A stretch of DNA of 64,000 nucleotides from Pararhodobacter oceanensis (GCF_003076755.1 NZ_QDKM01000001.1:62001-126000); one strand, 5' to 3'; shown: positions 9,834-18,469, numbered from the stretch's first letter. Notes: generated by a model from the sequence alone, not told the origin. Program-made: numbers and translations.

Positions 9834-10292
9834 ATGGATATTGGCGACACCGCCCCCGATTTCACCGCACCCACCGAGACCGGCGAGGCGCTGACCCTCT
9901 CGGAGCTGCGCGGCCAGCCGGTGGTCTTGTATTTCTACCCCAAGGACAACACCCCGGGCTGCACCACCGAGGCCAAGGATTTCACCGATCTCGCCGAGGC
10001 TTTCAAAGCCGCCGGTGCGCGTGTCGTCGGGGTCTCGAAGGACAGCGTCACCAAACACAAGAATTTCACCGCCAAATACGATCTTGGCGTGACGCTTGTC
10101 TCCGACGCGGAAACGCAGATTTGCGAGGATTACGGCGTCTGGGTGGAAAAAAACATGTATGGCAAGCAGTTCTGGGGCATCCAGCGCGCCACCTTCCTGA
10201 TCGACGCTGACGGGAAGATCGCCCGCATCTGGCCGAAAGTGAAAGTCGCGGGCCATGCATCGGAGGTGTTGGACGCGGCTAAAGCGTTGTAA
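9834..10292 (+). CDS. bcp: Thioredoxin-dependent peroxiredoxin (BCP/PrxQ type)
   Basis: A 152-residue peroxiredoxin of the BCP/PrxQ subfamily that reduces hydroperoxides with thioredoxin. The peroxidatic cysteine is C43 in the motif TPGCTTEAKDF. The usual partner five residues later is missing (position 48 is lysine). The only other cysteine is C97 in ICEDYG, so resolution must use C97 or an external thiol. The start is supported by ACAGGAGGC seven bases upstream. It is likely cytoplasmic. Its neighbours queA (divergent) and prfB (downstream, 114 bp) do not suggest a shared pathway. Confidence 0.93.
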   Translation: MDIGDTAPDFTAPTETGEALTLSELRGQPVVLYFYPKDNTPGCTTEAKDFTDLAEAFKAAGARVVGVSKDSVTKHKNFTAKYDLGVTLVSDAETQICEDYGVWVEKNMYGKQFWGIQRATFLIDADGKIARIWPKVKVAGHASEVLDAAKAL

Positions 10293-10406
10293 AACAAGCC
10301 CCCGCCGCCGCGCCTCCCCTTGCCTGCACAGGCGCGGCGCGGTATCAGACCCGACAGAGACAGGGCCAGACATCAGGCCCCGCCCGCCACAAAACAGGAC
10401 ATATCC

Positions 10407-11534
10407 ATGCGCGCAGAAATCCAGTCCACGATCGAGGCCATCCGCAAGTCTCTGTCGCTGTTGGCCAAGCGTATGGACCATGAGACCGCCGCGCACCGGC
10501 TCGAAGAATTCAACGCGATGATCGAAGACCCCGACCTGTGGAACGATCAGGAGCGCGCGCAGAAATTGATGCGCGACCGCCAGCAGTTGATCGACGCTCT
10601 GGGCAGCTATGACAGCATCAAAACCGAGTTGAGCGACAACGTCGAATTGATCGAGTTGGGCGAGATGGAGGACGACAAGGAAATCGTCGCCGAGGCCGAA
10701 GCCGCGCTCAAGGCGCTGGCCGAAACCGCCGCCGAGAAGGAACTCGAAGCGCTGCTTGATGGTGAGGCGGATAGCAACGACACCTTCATCGAAATCCACG
10801 CCGGTGCCGGTGGCACCGAAAGCTGCGACTGGGCCTCGATTCTGGCGCGGATGTATGTTCGCTGGGCCGAGAAAAAGGGCTATACCGTTGATCTGATGAG
10901 TGAAAACTCGGGCGAAGAGGCGGGGATCAAATCCGCGACTTATAAGGTTTCGGGCCATAATGCCTATGGCTGGCTGAAGTCCGAATCCGGCGTCCACCGT
11001 CTGGTGCGCATCTCCCCCTATGACAGCGCCGCGCGGCGGCATACCTCGTTCAGTTCGATCTGGGTCTATCCGGTGGTCGACGACAATATCGAGATCAACG
11101 TGCCGGACAATGAAATCCGCCTCGACACTTACCGTTCGTCAGGCGCGGGCGGGCAGCACGTCAACACCACCGATTCGGCGGTGCGGATCACCCATATTCC
11201 CACCGGCATCGTAGTGACCAGTTCGGAAAAATCCCAGCACCAGAACCGCGATATCGCGATGAAAGCGCTGAAATCCCGGCTCTATCAATTGGAGCTGGAC
11301 CGGCGCAATGCGGCGATTAACGAGGCGCATGAAAACAAAGGCGACGCGGGTTGGGGCAACCAGATCCGCAGCTATGTGTTGCAACCCTACCAGATGGTCA
11401 AAGACCTGCGCACCAACCACGAGACCTCGGACACCCAAGGTGTGCTGGACGGTGATCTTGACGGGTTTATGGCAGCGACGCTGGCGATGGATGCCTCGGG
11501 CAAAAGCCGCGCCGATGCGCAGTCGGACGACTGA
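10407..11534 (+). CDS. prfB: Peptide chain release factor 2
   Basis: A 375-residue class I release factor that ends translation at UGA and UAA. The peptidyl-tRNA hydrolysis motif GGQ lies in SSGAGGQHVNTTDSAV. The codon-recognition tripeptide is SPY in VRISPYDSAARRHTSF, where E. coli RF2 has SPF. I recall SPY as common in alphaproteobacterial RF2 but could not check this. The coding sequence is continuous, so the autoregulatory +1 frameshift known from E. coli prfB is absent. The ATG at 10407 fits the family N-terminus. An in-frame start 87 bp upstream would add unconserved sequence. Confidence 0.95.
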   Translation: MRAEIQSTIEAIRKSLSLLAKRMDHETAAHRLEEFNAMIEDPDLWNDQERAQKLMRDRQQLIDALGSYDSIKTELSDNVELIELGEMEDDKEIVAEAEAALKALAETAAEKELEALLDGEADSNDTFIEIHAGAGGTESCDWASILARMYVRWAEKKGYTVDLMSENSGEEAGIKSATYKVSGHNAYGWLKSESGVHRLVRISPYDSAARRHTSFSSIWVYPVVDDNIEINVPDNEIRLDTYRSSGAGGQHVNTTDSAVRITHIPTGIVVTSSEKSQHQNRDIAMKALKSRLYQLELDRRNAAINEAHENKGDAGWGNQIRSYVLQPYQMVKDLRTNHETSDTQGVLDGDLDGFMAATLAMDASGKSRADAQSDD

Positions 11535-11636
11535 GCGCGTCGCGGTTGCGCGCTGATTGGCGGCAGCCATTGAAATCCAATTGCGCTCAGGCCAGTCGGT
11601 GGCCGCAGGCCCGCGCCGCATAGTCGGGGTTCGGAT

Positions 11637-11804
11637 TTACACCCGCAAATCAGGGATATAGCGCGCAAGGCGGCTGAAATCGCCATGCGGCAGCGTCGGG
11701 GCGCGGCGTTTGCTGCTTGTGATCGAGGTTTCGATCCGCGCGATCACCTCCAGATCGGCAACCACAGAGGCGAATTTCGGCTGAATGCTGCGGGGCTGGA
11801 ACAT
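11637..11804 (-). CDS. Small conserved-looking protein of 55 residues
   Basis: A short reading frame with a good ribosome site: GAGGAGA lies eight bases before the ATG at 11804. The product starts MFQPRSIQPKFASVVADLEV and ends with RLARYIPDLRV. It is basic, lacks cysteines and membrane segments, and has a helical centre followed by a TSSKRRAPTLPHG linker. I do not recognise a family. Third codon positions are GC-rich as in real genes of this genome. It lies between prfB and another small gene and points towards prfB. Confidence 0.55.
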   Translation of the reverse strand: MFQPRSIQPKFASVVADLEVIARIETSITSSKRRAPTLPHGDFSRLARYIPDLRV

Positions 11805-11941
11805 GGGGCTTCTCCTCGGGCAGGTTACGGGTTGGGCCGCGTTTTTGCTGCGGTCTTGCCCATAGGTCGGCGCAGCCGCCCGAAGCGTTCAATATTTTCT
11901 GCCGATTTATCCTGAAGCCGCGGTTTTCACCCGCAACAGGA

Positions 11942-12106
11942 TCAATAAAGCCCGAGGCTCACCCGCAACGCCGGCAGCGCCGCCGCCGCGACGACGCCGA
12001 CCAGCGCCCCGATCAGCAACCGCAGCGCGCGTGACGGTACGCCGCCCGCGCCCAAGCTGAGCACCGCGCATACGCTGGCGTAATAGAGCATGGTGACCGG
12101 ATCCAT
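11942..12106 (-). CDS. Small two-segment membrane protein of 54 residues
   Basis: A short frame beginning MDPVTMLYYASVCAVLSL with AGGAGG seven bases before the ATG at 12106. The product has a first hydrophobic segment at about residues 5-22, a short GGVPSRALR turn, and a second hydrophobic segment at about 29-46. It should therefore be an inner-membrane hairpin. A longer frame starting at 12166 adds 20 residues without a ribosome site. The family is unknown to me. It is divergent from the DUF2189 membrane protein gene. Confidence 0.55.
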   Translation of the reverse strand: MDPVTMLYYASVCAVLSLGAGGVPSRALRLLIGALVGVVAAAALPALRVSLGLY

Positions 12107-12174
12107 CGCCGCCCCTCCTGCAACATAGAGTGCCACGGAACGCCGCATGCAGAAAGTGCTTTGCACAAAGAAGA

Positions 12175-12202
12175 TTGCGCCACCCGCAACCTATGCTAGA
12201 TT
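12175..12202 (+). promoter_or_regulatory. Candidate sigma-70 promoter of the DUF2189 gene
   Basis: TTGCGC (12175-12180), a 16-base spacer and TAGATT (12197-12202) form a plausible -35/-10 pair. A TATGC just before the -10 box gives an extended element. It lies 37 bp before the ATG of the DUF2189 gene. A near-palindrome CTTTGCACAAAG lies just upstream and could be an operator. Evidence is by eye only. Confidence 0.35.
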
Positions 12203-12238
12203 TTTCCCAAGGGCCGCAGAATGCCCAAGGGAGGAAAT

Positions 12239-13027
12239 ATGTCAGATACTTTGCCCGGCCACGGTTTACCGTCGCTGATCCCCGAGCCTTCGCCGATCAC
12301 CACCGGGGATCTCATCGCCGTGCTGAAACTCGGCTGGCGCGATTTCACCCGCGCACCGCTCTACGGGATTACCCTCAGCGCGGTATATGTGCTGGGCGGC
12401 ATCTTGATGTATGCGATTTTTGCGGCCTCAGCGGCGGAATACTGGTTCATCCCGATTGCCGTCGGCTTTCCAATCCTCGCGCCTTTCGCCGCCACCGGCC
12501 TTTATGAGGTCAGCCGCCGTTTAGAGCGTGGCGCGCCCTTGGGCTTGGGCGCGGTCTTTGGCGTGGTGTTCGCGCAAAAGGACCGGCAGGTGCCCTCGAT
12601 GGCGATGTTCGTGCTGTTGGTGTTCATGTTCTGGGTGTTCATCGCCCATACCACTTTCGCGCTGTTCTTCGGGCTGCAACCGATCACCGAGGATGCCTCG
12701 GGCATGTTGTTGACCGGCAACGGGATCATCATGCTGCTGGTCGGCTCGGCGGTTGGCGGGGTGATGGCGGCGCTGTTCTACGCGCTGACTGTGGTCAGCC
12801 TGCCGCTATTACTGGACCGCGAGGTGGATTTCATCACCGCGATGATCACCAGTTTCGCCTGTGTCGCGGCCAATCCGCTGCCGATGGCGCTCTGGGCGGC
12901 GGTGATCGCAGCGGCGCTGTTCATCGGCATGCTGCCGTTGTTTTTGGGGCTGTTCGTAGTGCTGCCGGTGTTCGGGCATGCAAGTTGGCATCTCTATCGG
13001 CGGTTGCTGCCGGCTGAGGGGGTGTGA
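12239..13027 (+). CDS. DUF2189 family membrane protein
   Basis: A 262-residue integral membrane protein of the DUF2189 family. It has about six hydrophobic segments, and the cytoplasmic N-terminus carries the motif DLIAVLKLGWRDFTRAPLYG. The segment FPILAPFAATGLYEVSRRLE is also typical of the family. The ATG at 12239 is preceded by GGGAGG five bases upstream. No biochemical function is known. Some relatives sit near respiratory genes, but nothing nearby suggests that here. It ends in a long convergent gap before the bactofilin gene. Confidence 0.8.
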   Translation: MSDTLPGHGLPSLIPEPSPITTGDLIAVLKLGWRDFTRAPLYGITLSAVYVLGGILMYAIFAASAAEYWFIPIAVGFPILAPFAATGLYEVSRRLERGAPLGLGAVFGVVFAQKDRQVPSMAMFVLLVFMFWVFIAHTTFALFFGLQPITEDASGMLLTGNGIIMLLVGSAVGGVMAALFYALTVVSLPLLLDREVDFITAMITSFACVAANPLPMALWAAVIAAALFIGMLPLFLGLFVVLPVFGHASWHLYRRLLPAEGV

Positions 13028-13094
13028 GGCGCTAATCCTTTGTCTTTGATTCCCTGTTTGGCTCGGGCACCAGCCCGGGCCGCGCGGTAGGGCG

Positions 13095-13217
13095 CGCGCC
13101 CGACCCTGGGTGGGCGCAGCTAACCCTGCCACAACGCGCTGCGCTTGAAAGCTACCATGCCGTCCGAGCTGCTCCCGCCTTCGCCAAGGCGCCCTCCCGG
13201 GGGGAGGGTCGGGCGCG
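13095..13217 (-). repeat. ~123-bp element with 13-bp terminal inverted repeats, copy 1
   Basis: The ends CGCGCCCGACCCT (13095-13107) and AGGGTCGGGCGCG (13205-13217) are perfect inverted repeats. Read on the minus strand it has the same order as the other three copies (24165, 44381, 58494). First comes a terminal repeat running into a CCCCCCGGGAGGG hairpin, then GGCGCCTTGGCGAA, a variable middle, GCGCCCACCC and the right end. All four copies are 122-124 bp long. It is flanked by further GC-rich inverted repeats. It lies between the convergent DUF2189 and bactofilin genes and contains no reading frame of interest. Confidence 0.8.
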
Positions 13218-13264
13218 GCCCGGGCTGATGCCCGTGCCAGAGGGTTGATTGATGGCTCCCCAAA

Positions 13265-13294
13265 CGCAAAACGGGAGCCCGAAGGCTCCCGTTT
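13265..13294 (-). terminator. Rho-independent terminator of the bactofilin transcript
   Basis: An 11-bp perfect stem AAACGGGAGCC/GGCTCCCGTTT with a four-base loop, followed on the minus strand by TTGCGTTT. It starts 24 bp after the bactofilin stop codon and so closes the M23-bactofilin transcript. Confidence 0.8.
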
Positions 13295-13317
13295 CCATCT
13301 CACACTGGCACTCTCGC

Positions 13318-13992
13318 TCAGCTTGATTTCTTACCGGCATCCACCGGCGCTTTCGGCGCTGCCGGGCGCGACGCCTCGGAGGCGGCCGGACGCGAAGCCG
13401 GTGCGGAGGCCGCTGCCGGCGCCGCCTGACGCTGCTGTTGCGGCTGCCCCTGCTGTGCGGGCGCGGCCGAGGGCGTCGGGGTCGCGGTGGCGGCCTGACG
13501 CTGCGGCGCGGCTTTGCCTGCCGAAAGCGGGTCGTCCTGACGCTGCACCGAACCTTCGAAATGCGCACCCGATTCGATGGCAATGGTCTTGTGGATGATG
13601 TCGCCCTCAACCCGTGCGGTCGAGGTCAGGCGCACTTTCAGCCCGCGGACACGGCCAATCACGCGGCCATTGATGACGATGTCATCGGCCATGATCTCGC
13701 CGCGAATCGTTGCGGTCTCGCCCACGGTCAGCAGATGCGCGCGGATATCGCCGTCAACGACGCCTTCGATCACCACATCGCCCGAGGTGCGCAGATTGCC
13801 GGTAACCTGCAGGTCCGCCGAGAGGATCGAGGGCGACGGCTTGGATTTGGGCGCGTGATCGCCACCATGATCTGGCGTCGGACGCGGTGCCATCGCCGGA
13901 GGTGCCGAGCTGGGCGCCGGAGCTTGCTGCTCCATGCTGCGCGGTGCTTCGGCGCGTGGCGCGCGTTCGTTGATCCTGCTCTTAGAAAACAT
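13318..13992 (-). CDS. Bactofilin family cytoskeletal protein
   Basis: A 224-residue bactofilin (polymer-forming cytoskeletal protein, DUF583). The beta-helical core spans roughly residues 55-150 and shows the repeated hydrophobic/glycine pattern, for example SGDVVIEGVVDGDIRAHLL and GRVIGRVRGLKVRL. The N-terminus is disordered and proline-rich. The C-terminus is a long Ala/Gln/Pro-rich tail. Bactofilins polymerise without nucleotides and scaffold cell-wall enzymes. The start lies inside the 3' end of an M23 peptidase gene (11-bp overlap), matching the known bactofilin/M23 peptidase partnership, for example BacA-LmdC in stalked alphaproteobacteria. A clear terminator follows. Confidence 0.92.
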   Translation of the reverse strand: MFSKSRINERAPRAEAPRSMEQQAPAPSSAPPAMAPRPTPDHGGDHAPKSKPSPSILSADLQVTGNLRTSGDVVIEGVVDGDIRAHLLTVGETATIRGEIMADDIVINGRVIGRVRGLKVRLTSTARVEGDIIHKTIAIESGAHFEGSVQRQDDPLSAGKAAPQRQAATATPTPSAAPAQQGQPQQQRQAAPAAASAPASRPAASEASRPAAPKAPVDAGKKSS

Positions 13993-15319
13993 TCTGTGCT
14001 GCCCTTATGTAAGTCAAAGGATTGATCGGTCTGCCACTGACCCGGATTTCATAGTGCAAATGCACGCCCGTCGAGCGGCCTGTCGTGCCCATACCACCGA
14101 TACGATCCCCGCGCGAGACCCTTTGACCCTCGCGGACGTTGATGCTGTGAAGATGTGCGTAATAGGTTTCGATGCCGAAATCATGCTGGATGATCACCAG
14201 ATTGCCAAAGCCGCTCTGGCGTCCGGCATGGGTGACGGTGCCCCCGGCGGTGGCGTGGATCGCGGTGCCGCGCGGGCCCGCCCAATCGACGCCATTGTGC
14301 ATCCGGCCGCGGCTGCCGGTGATCGGATCGCGGCGCGCGCCAAAGCCCGAGGTGCGCCGCACACCGCCGTTGACCGGCAGGGCGAAAGGCGTGCGCTCGG
14401 CGGCGATCCGGTAGAGATCCACCTCGGCCAGCGCCGCCAGCACCGAATTGGCGCGGGATTCGTCGCCCTGCGGGTCCAAAGTGCCACTGGTCGAGACGGA
14501 AATCGGCGTCAACGAGGCTTCGCGGGTCTGATACCCGGCGCGCACCTGCTGCAGGATTTGCTCGGGCGGCAGGCCGACGGTGCGGAACATCTCGCTCAGC
14601 GGCACGATCGAGGTTTCGACCGCCTGCTCAAGCTGGGTGAAAATCCGCGTGTTGCGGTCCTGGATCAGCCGGTATTCCAGCGCCAGATGATCGGCGTGGC
14701 GGGCGGTGTTATCGGCCAAGGCGCGCAGGGTCTCGCGCTCATCGGCGGTCTGGCCAAGCGCGGCCATCAGGAAATCAAGCGTCTGCTCGACCTCGGCCAA
14801 CTGCTGGCCGGTGCGGATCAATTCGGCATTGGCATCGGCGGCTTCCAGTTCCGCCAGCCGCGCCTGCGCCCCGTCGCGGGCATCCATCACGCTGCGCAGA
14901 CTGCTTTGCAGCGCATCGATCCCGTGTTCGAGTTCGGCCACCCGCTGCTCGCCTTCCAGCACCATGCCCTGCATCGTCGCGACACGGTCCATCGCCTCGG
15001 AATAGCGCAGATGCGCGGCCTGCGCATCCTCGGTGGCGCGGTCGCGTTGGGCGGCGATCTCATTGAGGCGGGTCTCGAAATAGGACTGCTCGCGCTCGGC
15101 CGAGACCCGCAGGTCATTGCTGCCGACAAGCCCGAAGAACAGCACCGAGGTGGCGACCACACTCCAGGACATATAGGCGACGGTGCCGGTTAGGATAACG
15201 CCCTGCGCGACCGGCCGCAGACGGACAAATCGCGTGCTGGTTTCGGAACGGAGAAACAGGCGTTTTTCGGGTAGATAGCGCTCAAGAGCGGTATTGAGTT
15301 GATCAATCCAGGCCTTCAC
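13982..15319 (-). CDS. M23 (LytM-type) peptidase with membrane anchor and coiled coil
   Basis: A 445-residue envelope protein. The N-terminus is cytoplasmic and basic, followed by one membrane segment at about residues 42-65. A long coiled coil follows (about 70-250), then a C-terminal LytM endopeptidase domain. Zinc and catalytic residues are present: H341 and D345 in HNGVDWAGPRG, and H420/H422 in GVHLHYE. The enzyme is therefore predicted to be active on peptidoglycan cross-links in the periplasm. The stop overlaps the start of the bactofilin gene, and the architecture matches LmdC-like partners of bactofilins. The likely role is local wall remodelling and cell shape. Confidence 0.92.
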   Translation of the reverse strand: MKAWIDQLNTALERYLPEKRLFLRSETSTRFVRLRPVAQGVILTGTVAYMSWSVVATSVLFFGLVGSNDLRVSAEREQSYFETRLNEIAAQRDRATEDAQAAHLRYSEAMDRVATMQGMVLEGEQRVAELEHGIDALQSSLRSVMDARDGAQARLAELEAADANAELIRTGQQLAEVEQTLDFLMAALGQTADERETLRALADNTARHADHLALEYRLIQDRNTRIFTQLEQAVETSIVPLSEMFRTVGLPPEQILQQVRAGYQTREASLTPISVSTSGTLDPQGDESRANSVLAALAEVDLYRIAAERTPFALPVNGGVRRTSGFGARRDPITGSRGRMHNGVDWAGPRGTAIHATAGGTVTHAGRQSGFGNLVIIQHDFGIETYYAHLHSINVREGQRVSRGDRIGGMGTTGRSTGVHLHYEIRVSGRPINPLTYIRAAQNVF

Positions 15320-15547
15320 AGAAACCCCTCGCGTGATGGCTGCGTCAATAACAAGCCTTCGCGCTCACGCGTGGCTTTTGTGCAACTGTTAACGGTGCAT
15401 TCACTTGGCCGCAATAGTTTTGCCATCCGTGGCAGTTCTGCATCGCCGGTTTTCGCCACCTATAGGCAGGAAACCGCCTGTATTGACGTGATTTCGGGGG
15501 TTTAGCCGCCGCGACTCGCCGCGTCAGCGGTTCGAGGCGCTCGGGGA

Positions 15548-16396
15548 TCAGTCGCGCGCGCCCTTGGGTGGAGCGGGTTCGGCCTCGGTCAGCGGCCAGT
15601 AGAAATCGGGCGGAATACCGGCCTCGGCGCGTTTCTCCTCGTTGAACGGTGGCTTCAGCGCACCGTGGAAATATTTGCGCACCAGCGCGTGGAAGGTGTC
15701 TTTCGGGTCAAGGTCATGGCGTCCGCAGAGAAAGTGGAACCATTTCGAGCCGTAAGCGACATGGCTGACCTCCTCGGCATAGATCACTTCCAGCGCCGCC
15801 ACCGCTTCGGGCAGCTCGGCCTTGCGGAAAATCTCGATCATGCCCGGCGTCACATCCAGCCCGCGCGCCTCCAAGACCATCGGCACCACCGCCAGACGGC
15901 CCAAGAAATCCGAAGCCGTATCCGAGGCCGCACGCCACATGAAGGCATGCGCAGGCAGCGCGCCGTAATGGCTGCCGAGGCTCTCGAGATTGTCGCACAT
16001 CAGGTTGAAATGCTTGGATTCTTCCTCGGCGGCTTTGACCCAGTCGTCATAGAAGCCCATGGGCAATTTAACGTCCGAGAAACGGCTGATGATGTCCCAA
16101 TGCAGGTCAACCGCGTTCAATTCGATATGCGCCACCGCATGCAACAGCGCGATACGTCCTGACGGACTGCCGGGGCGGCGGCGCGGCATGTCGCGGGGTT
16201 CCATGAGTGCGGGCGTATCCGGTCGTGCGGGGGCATCGGGCGGGTTGCCCTGCCCGATCGGCATCGGGGTTCCGGCCTCGCGGCTGGCAAACCACGCCGC
16301 GGCGCAGCGTTTCGACAGCGCGGTTTTCGCGCGCCCGTCGGCGGTGCGCAGAATGGCATCAGCGCAGCCCGCCAGCGTCTCAGGTAAGTCGCTCAT
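15548..16396 (-). CDS. DUF455 ferritin-like protein
   Basis: A 282-residue protein of the DUF455 family, a ferritin-like four-helix fold. Candidate metal ligands are in HAVAHIELNAVDLHWD, EEESKHFNLM and YAEEVSHVAYGSKW, the two-helix Glu/His pattern of diiron proteins. It begins 9 bp after the mccA stop on the same strand, so it probably ends the leucine-degradation transcript. The reaction of the family is unknown. Some members are described as related to tRNA-modifying diiron enzymes, which I cannot confirm here. Confidence 0.85.
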   Translation of the reverse strand: MSDLPETLAGCADAILRTADGRAKTALSKRCAAAWFASREAGTPMPIGQGNPPDAPARPDTPALMEPRDMPRRRPGSPSGRIALLHAVAHIELNAVDLHWDIISRFSDVKLPMGFYDDWVKAAEEESKHFNLMCDNLESLGSHYGALPAHAFMWRAASDTASDFLGRLAVVPMVLEARGLDVTPGMIEIFRKAELPEAVAALEVIYAEEVSHVAYGSKWFHFLCGRHDLDPKDTFHALVRKYFHGALKPPFNEEKRAEAGIPPDFYWPLTEAEPAPPKGARD

Positions 16397-16404
16397 ATCG
16401 CAGC

Positions 16405-18345
16405 CTATTCGTCCGCCAGCGTGATCAGCGCGGCACCGGCCTCGACCTGATCACCGGCCTTGGCCAGCACATCTTCGACCGTGCCATCGCGCCCTGCGGT
16501 CAGCGTATGCTCCATTTTCATCGCCTCCAGAACCGCCAATCGCGCGCCCTTCTCGACATGCTCACCGGCTTGCACAAACACCGCTTTCACCAGCCCCGGC
16601 ATTGGCGCCAGCACCAGCCCCGCCGAGGCGCCCGCGCCAGCCTCGACCGCCAGAGGATCGGGCCGCGTGAAATGCACCGTCACCGCGCCGAACACCGAGA
16701 TGCCGGCGCCGACCTGCAGCGCCTCGCCCTGCGCGCGCGCGCCGTCGATCCACCACGCGCCCGCGCGCCATTCGGCCTCCATGTCGGTGTCATTGACCCG
16801 CACGTCCCAGCCCTTGTCACTGCGCGCCACGCGGCAGTCATAAAGCGTCTCGCCGTGTTCGAGCGCCACGCTTTGCGACAGCGGCGCCCAGAGGGTAAAG
16901 CCTGCGTCCGAGCCTGCCTCCCCTGCCCCCGCCGCCGGAACCGCCGCCAAAGCCGCCAGTGCCACGCTGGCCATGGGCACTTCGGGCTGCGCGGTGAGCG
17001 CGTCGTAATCACGGGCGATCAAACCGGTGTCGACCTCGCCGCGCGCAAAGCCTTCATGGCGGGTCAGAGCGCCCAGAAAATCCAGATTGGTCACCGAGCC
17101 CGCCACCTGCGTCGCCGCGAGCGCCGCTTCGAGCCGCGCCAATGCCACCGAACGGGTCGGCCCATAGGTGACGACTTTGGCGATCATCGGATCATACCAC
17201 GGGCTGATCGTATCGCCCTGACGCACGCCGCTGTCGATGCGCGCGAACTCGGGGAACGCCAGATGATGCAGGGTGCCGGTGGCGGGCAGGAAACCGGCGG
17301 GCACATCCTCGGCGTAAAGCCGCGCTTCAAAGGCATGGCCGGTGATCGACAAATCCTCTTGCCGCGCGGGCAGAGCCTCACCGGCGGCGACGCGCAATTG
17401 CCATTCGACCAGATCAACGCCGGTGATCGCCTCGGTCACCGGATGTTCGACCTGCAGGCGGGTGTTCATCTCCATGAACCAGAACCCGTCGGTGCGCAGC
17501 CCCTCGGAACCGTCAACGATGAATTCCACCGTTCCGGCACCGGCGTAGCCGATTGCCTCGGCGGCGCGCACCGCCGCCTGCCCCATGGCCGCGCGCATCT
17601 CTTCGGTCATGCCCGGCGCGGGGGCTTCCTCGATCACCTTCTGGTGGCGGCGCTGCAGCGAGCAGTCACGCTCGAACAGATGCACCGCCTTGGTGCCATC
17701 GCCAAACACCTGCACCTCGATATGCCGGGGGCGCTGGATGTATTTCTCGATCAACACATTGGCATTGCCAAAGGCGGTCGCGGCCTCGCCCTGCGCCGAA
17801 GCCAGCGCCTCAGCAAAATCCTTGGGATCCTCGACCAGCCGCATGCCCTTGCCGCCGCCGCCTGCCACCGCTTTGATCAACACCGGATAGCCGATGTCCT
17901 GCGCCGCCCGTGCCAGATGCGCGGTTTCCTGATTTTCCCCCTGATAACCCGGCACCACTGGCACACCGGCCTTTTCCATCAGCGCTTTCGCGGCATCCTT
18001 GAGGCCCATGGCGCGGATCGCTTCGGCCGAGGGGCCAATGAACACCAGCCCCGCCTTGGTCACCGCATCAACGAAATCGGGGTTCTCGGACAGAAACCCG
18101 AAGCCCGGATGGATCGCCTGCGCGCCGGTGGCCAGCGCCGCCTCGATGATCCGCGCACCCTTGAGGTAGCTGTCCGCCGGACGCGGGCCGCCGATATGCA
18201 CCGCCTCATCGGCCAGCGCGACATGGCGCGCATCGGCGTCGGCGTCGGAATACACCGCAACGGTGCGCACCCCCATGGCCTGCGCCGAGAGGATGACGCG
18301 GCAGGCGATTTCACCGCGGTTGGCGATCAGGATTTTTCGAAACAT
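16405..18345 (-). CDS. mccA: Biotin-containing subunit of methylcrotonyl-CoA carboxylase
   Basis: A 646-residue fusion of biotin carboxylase (N-terminal, MFRKILIANRGEIACRV, ATP-grasp with GGGGKGMRLV) and a biotin carboxyl carrier domain. The biotin lysine is K610 in EAMKMEH. It carboxylates its own biotin, and MccB (encoded at 18969) moves the carboxyl group to 3-methylcrotonyl-CoA. The ATG at 18345 has AAGGAGAG upstream. Translation from the more distant start at 18537 would add unrelated residues. The substrate is inferred from the neighbouring isovaleryl-CoA dehydrogenase. Propionyl-CoA carboxylase alpha subunits look similar. Confidence 0.92.
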   Translation of the reverse strand: MFRKILIANRGEIACRVILSAQAMGVRTVAVYSDADADARHVALADEAVHIGGPRPADSYLKGARIIEAALATGAQAIHPGFGFLSENPDFVDAVTKAGLVFIGPSAEAIRAMGLKDAAKALMEKAGVPVVPGYQGENQETAHLARAAQDIGYPVLIKAVAGGGGKGMRLVEDPKDFAEALASAQGEAATAFGNANVLIEKYIQRPRHIEVQVFGDGTKAVHLFERDCSLQRRHQKVIEEAPAPGMTEEMRAAMGQAAVRAAEAIGYAGAGTVEFIVDGSEGLRTDGFWFMEMNTRLQVEHPVTEAITGVDLVEWQLRVAAGEALPARQEDLSITGHAFEARLYAEDVPAGFLPATGTLHHLAFPEFARIDSGVRQGDTISPWYDPMIAKVVTYGPTRSVALARLEAALAATQVAGSVTNLDFLGALTRHEGFARGEVDTGLIARDYDALTAQPEVPMASVALAALAAVPAAGAGEAGSDAGFTLWAPLSQSVALEHGETLYDCRVARSDKGWDVRVNDTDMEAEWRAGAWWIDGARAQGEALQVGAGISVFGAVTVHFTRPDPLAVEAGAGASAGLVLAPMPGLVKAVFVQAGEHVEKGARLAVLEAMKMEHTLTAGRDGTVEDVLAKAGDQVEAGAALITLADE

Positions 18346-18441
18346 TCGTGCTCTCCTTGGTGAGGTCGGAGGGGGTTCTACCCCCGAGGCGCTCCGCGCC
18401 GTCGTCATGTTTGCTCGAACCAATGGCGCAATCCATGACGA

Positions 18442-18469
18442 CCCCGGGATACTTCTTGGACAGATGATG
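18442..18469 (-). repeat. AAATATCC-type module, divergent copy (minus orientation)
   Basis: Read on the minus strand this gives CATCATCTGTCC, AAGAAGTATCCC and GGGG, matching the ATCATCTGTCxAGAAATATCCTCGGGG core seen at 54463 and 58408 with a few changes. It lies in the 155-bp gap between the ASCH gene and mccA, where further short inverted repeats (for example GGGGG-ttcta-CCCCC at 18371-18385) occur. Confidence 0.55.

Noticed and set aside
10407-11534. Programmed frameshift in prfB
   Set aside because: The coding frame from the start codon to GGQ is continuous, with no internal stop or slippery sequence.
13934-15193. 419-codon plus-strand open frame opposite the M23 peptidase gene
   Set aside because: No ribosome site, no domain, and it fully overlaps a gene with intact catalytic residues.
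16207-18363. 718-codon plus-strand open frame opposite mccA
   Set aside because: Antisense shadow of a GC-rich gene; Arg/His/Gly-rich product without any family motif. Similar frames opposite mccB, ivd, the P450 gene and the M23 gene were rejected for the same reason.
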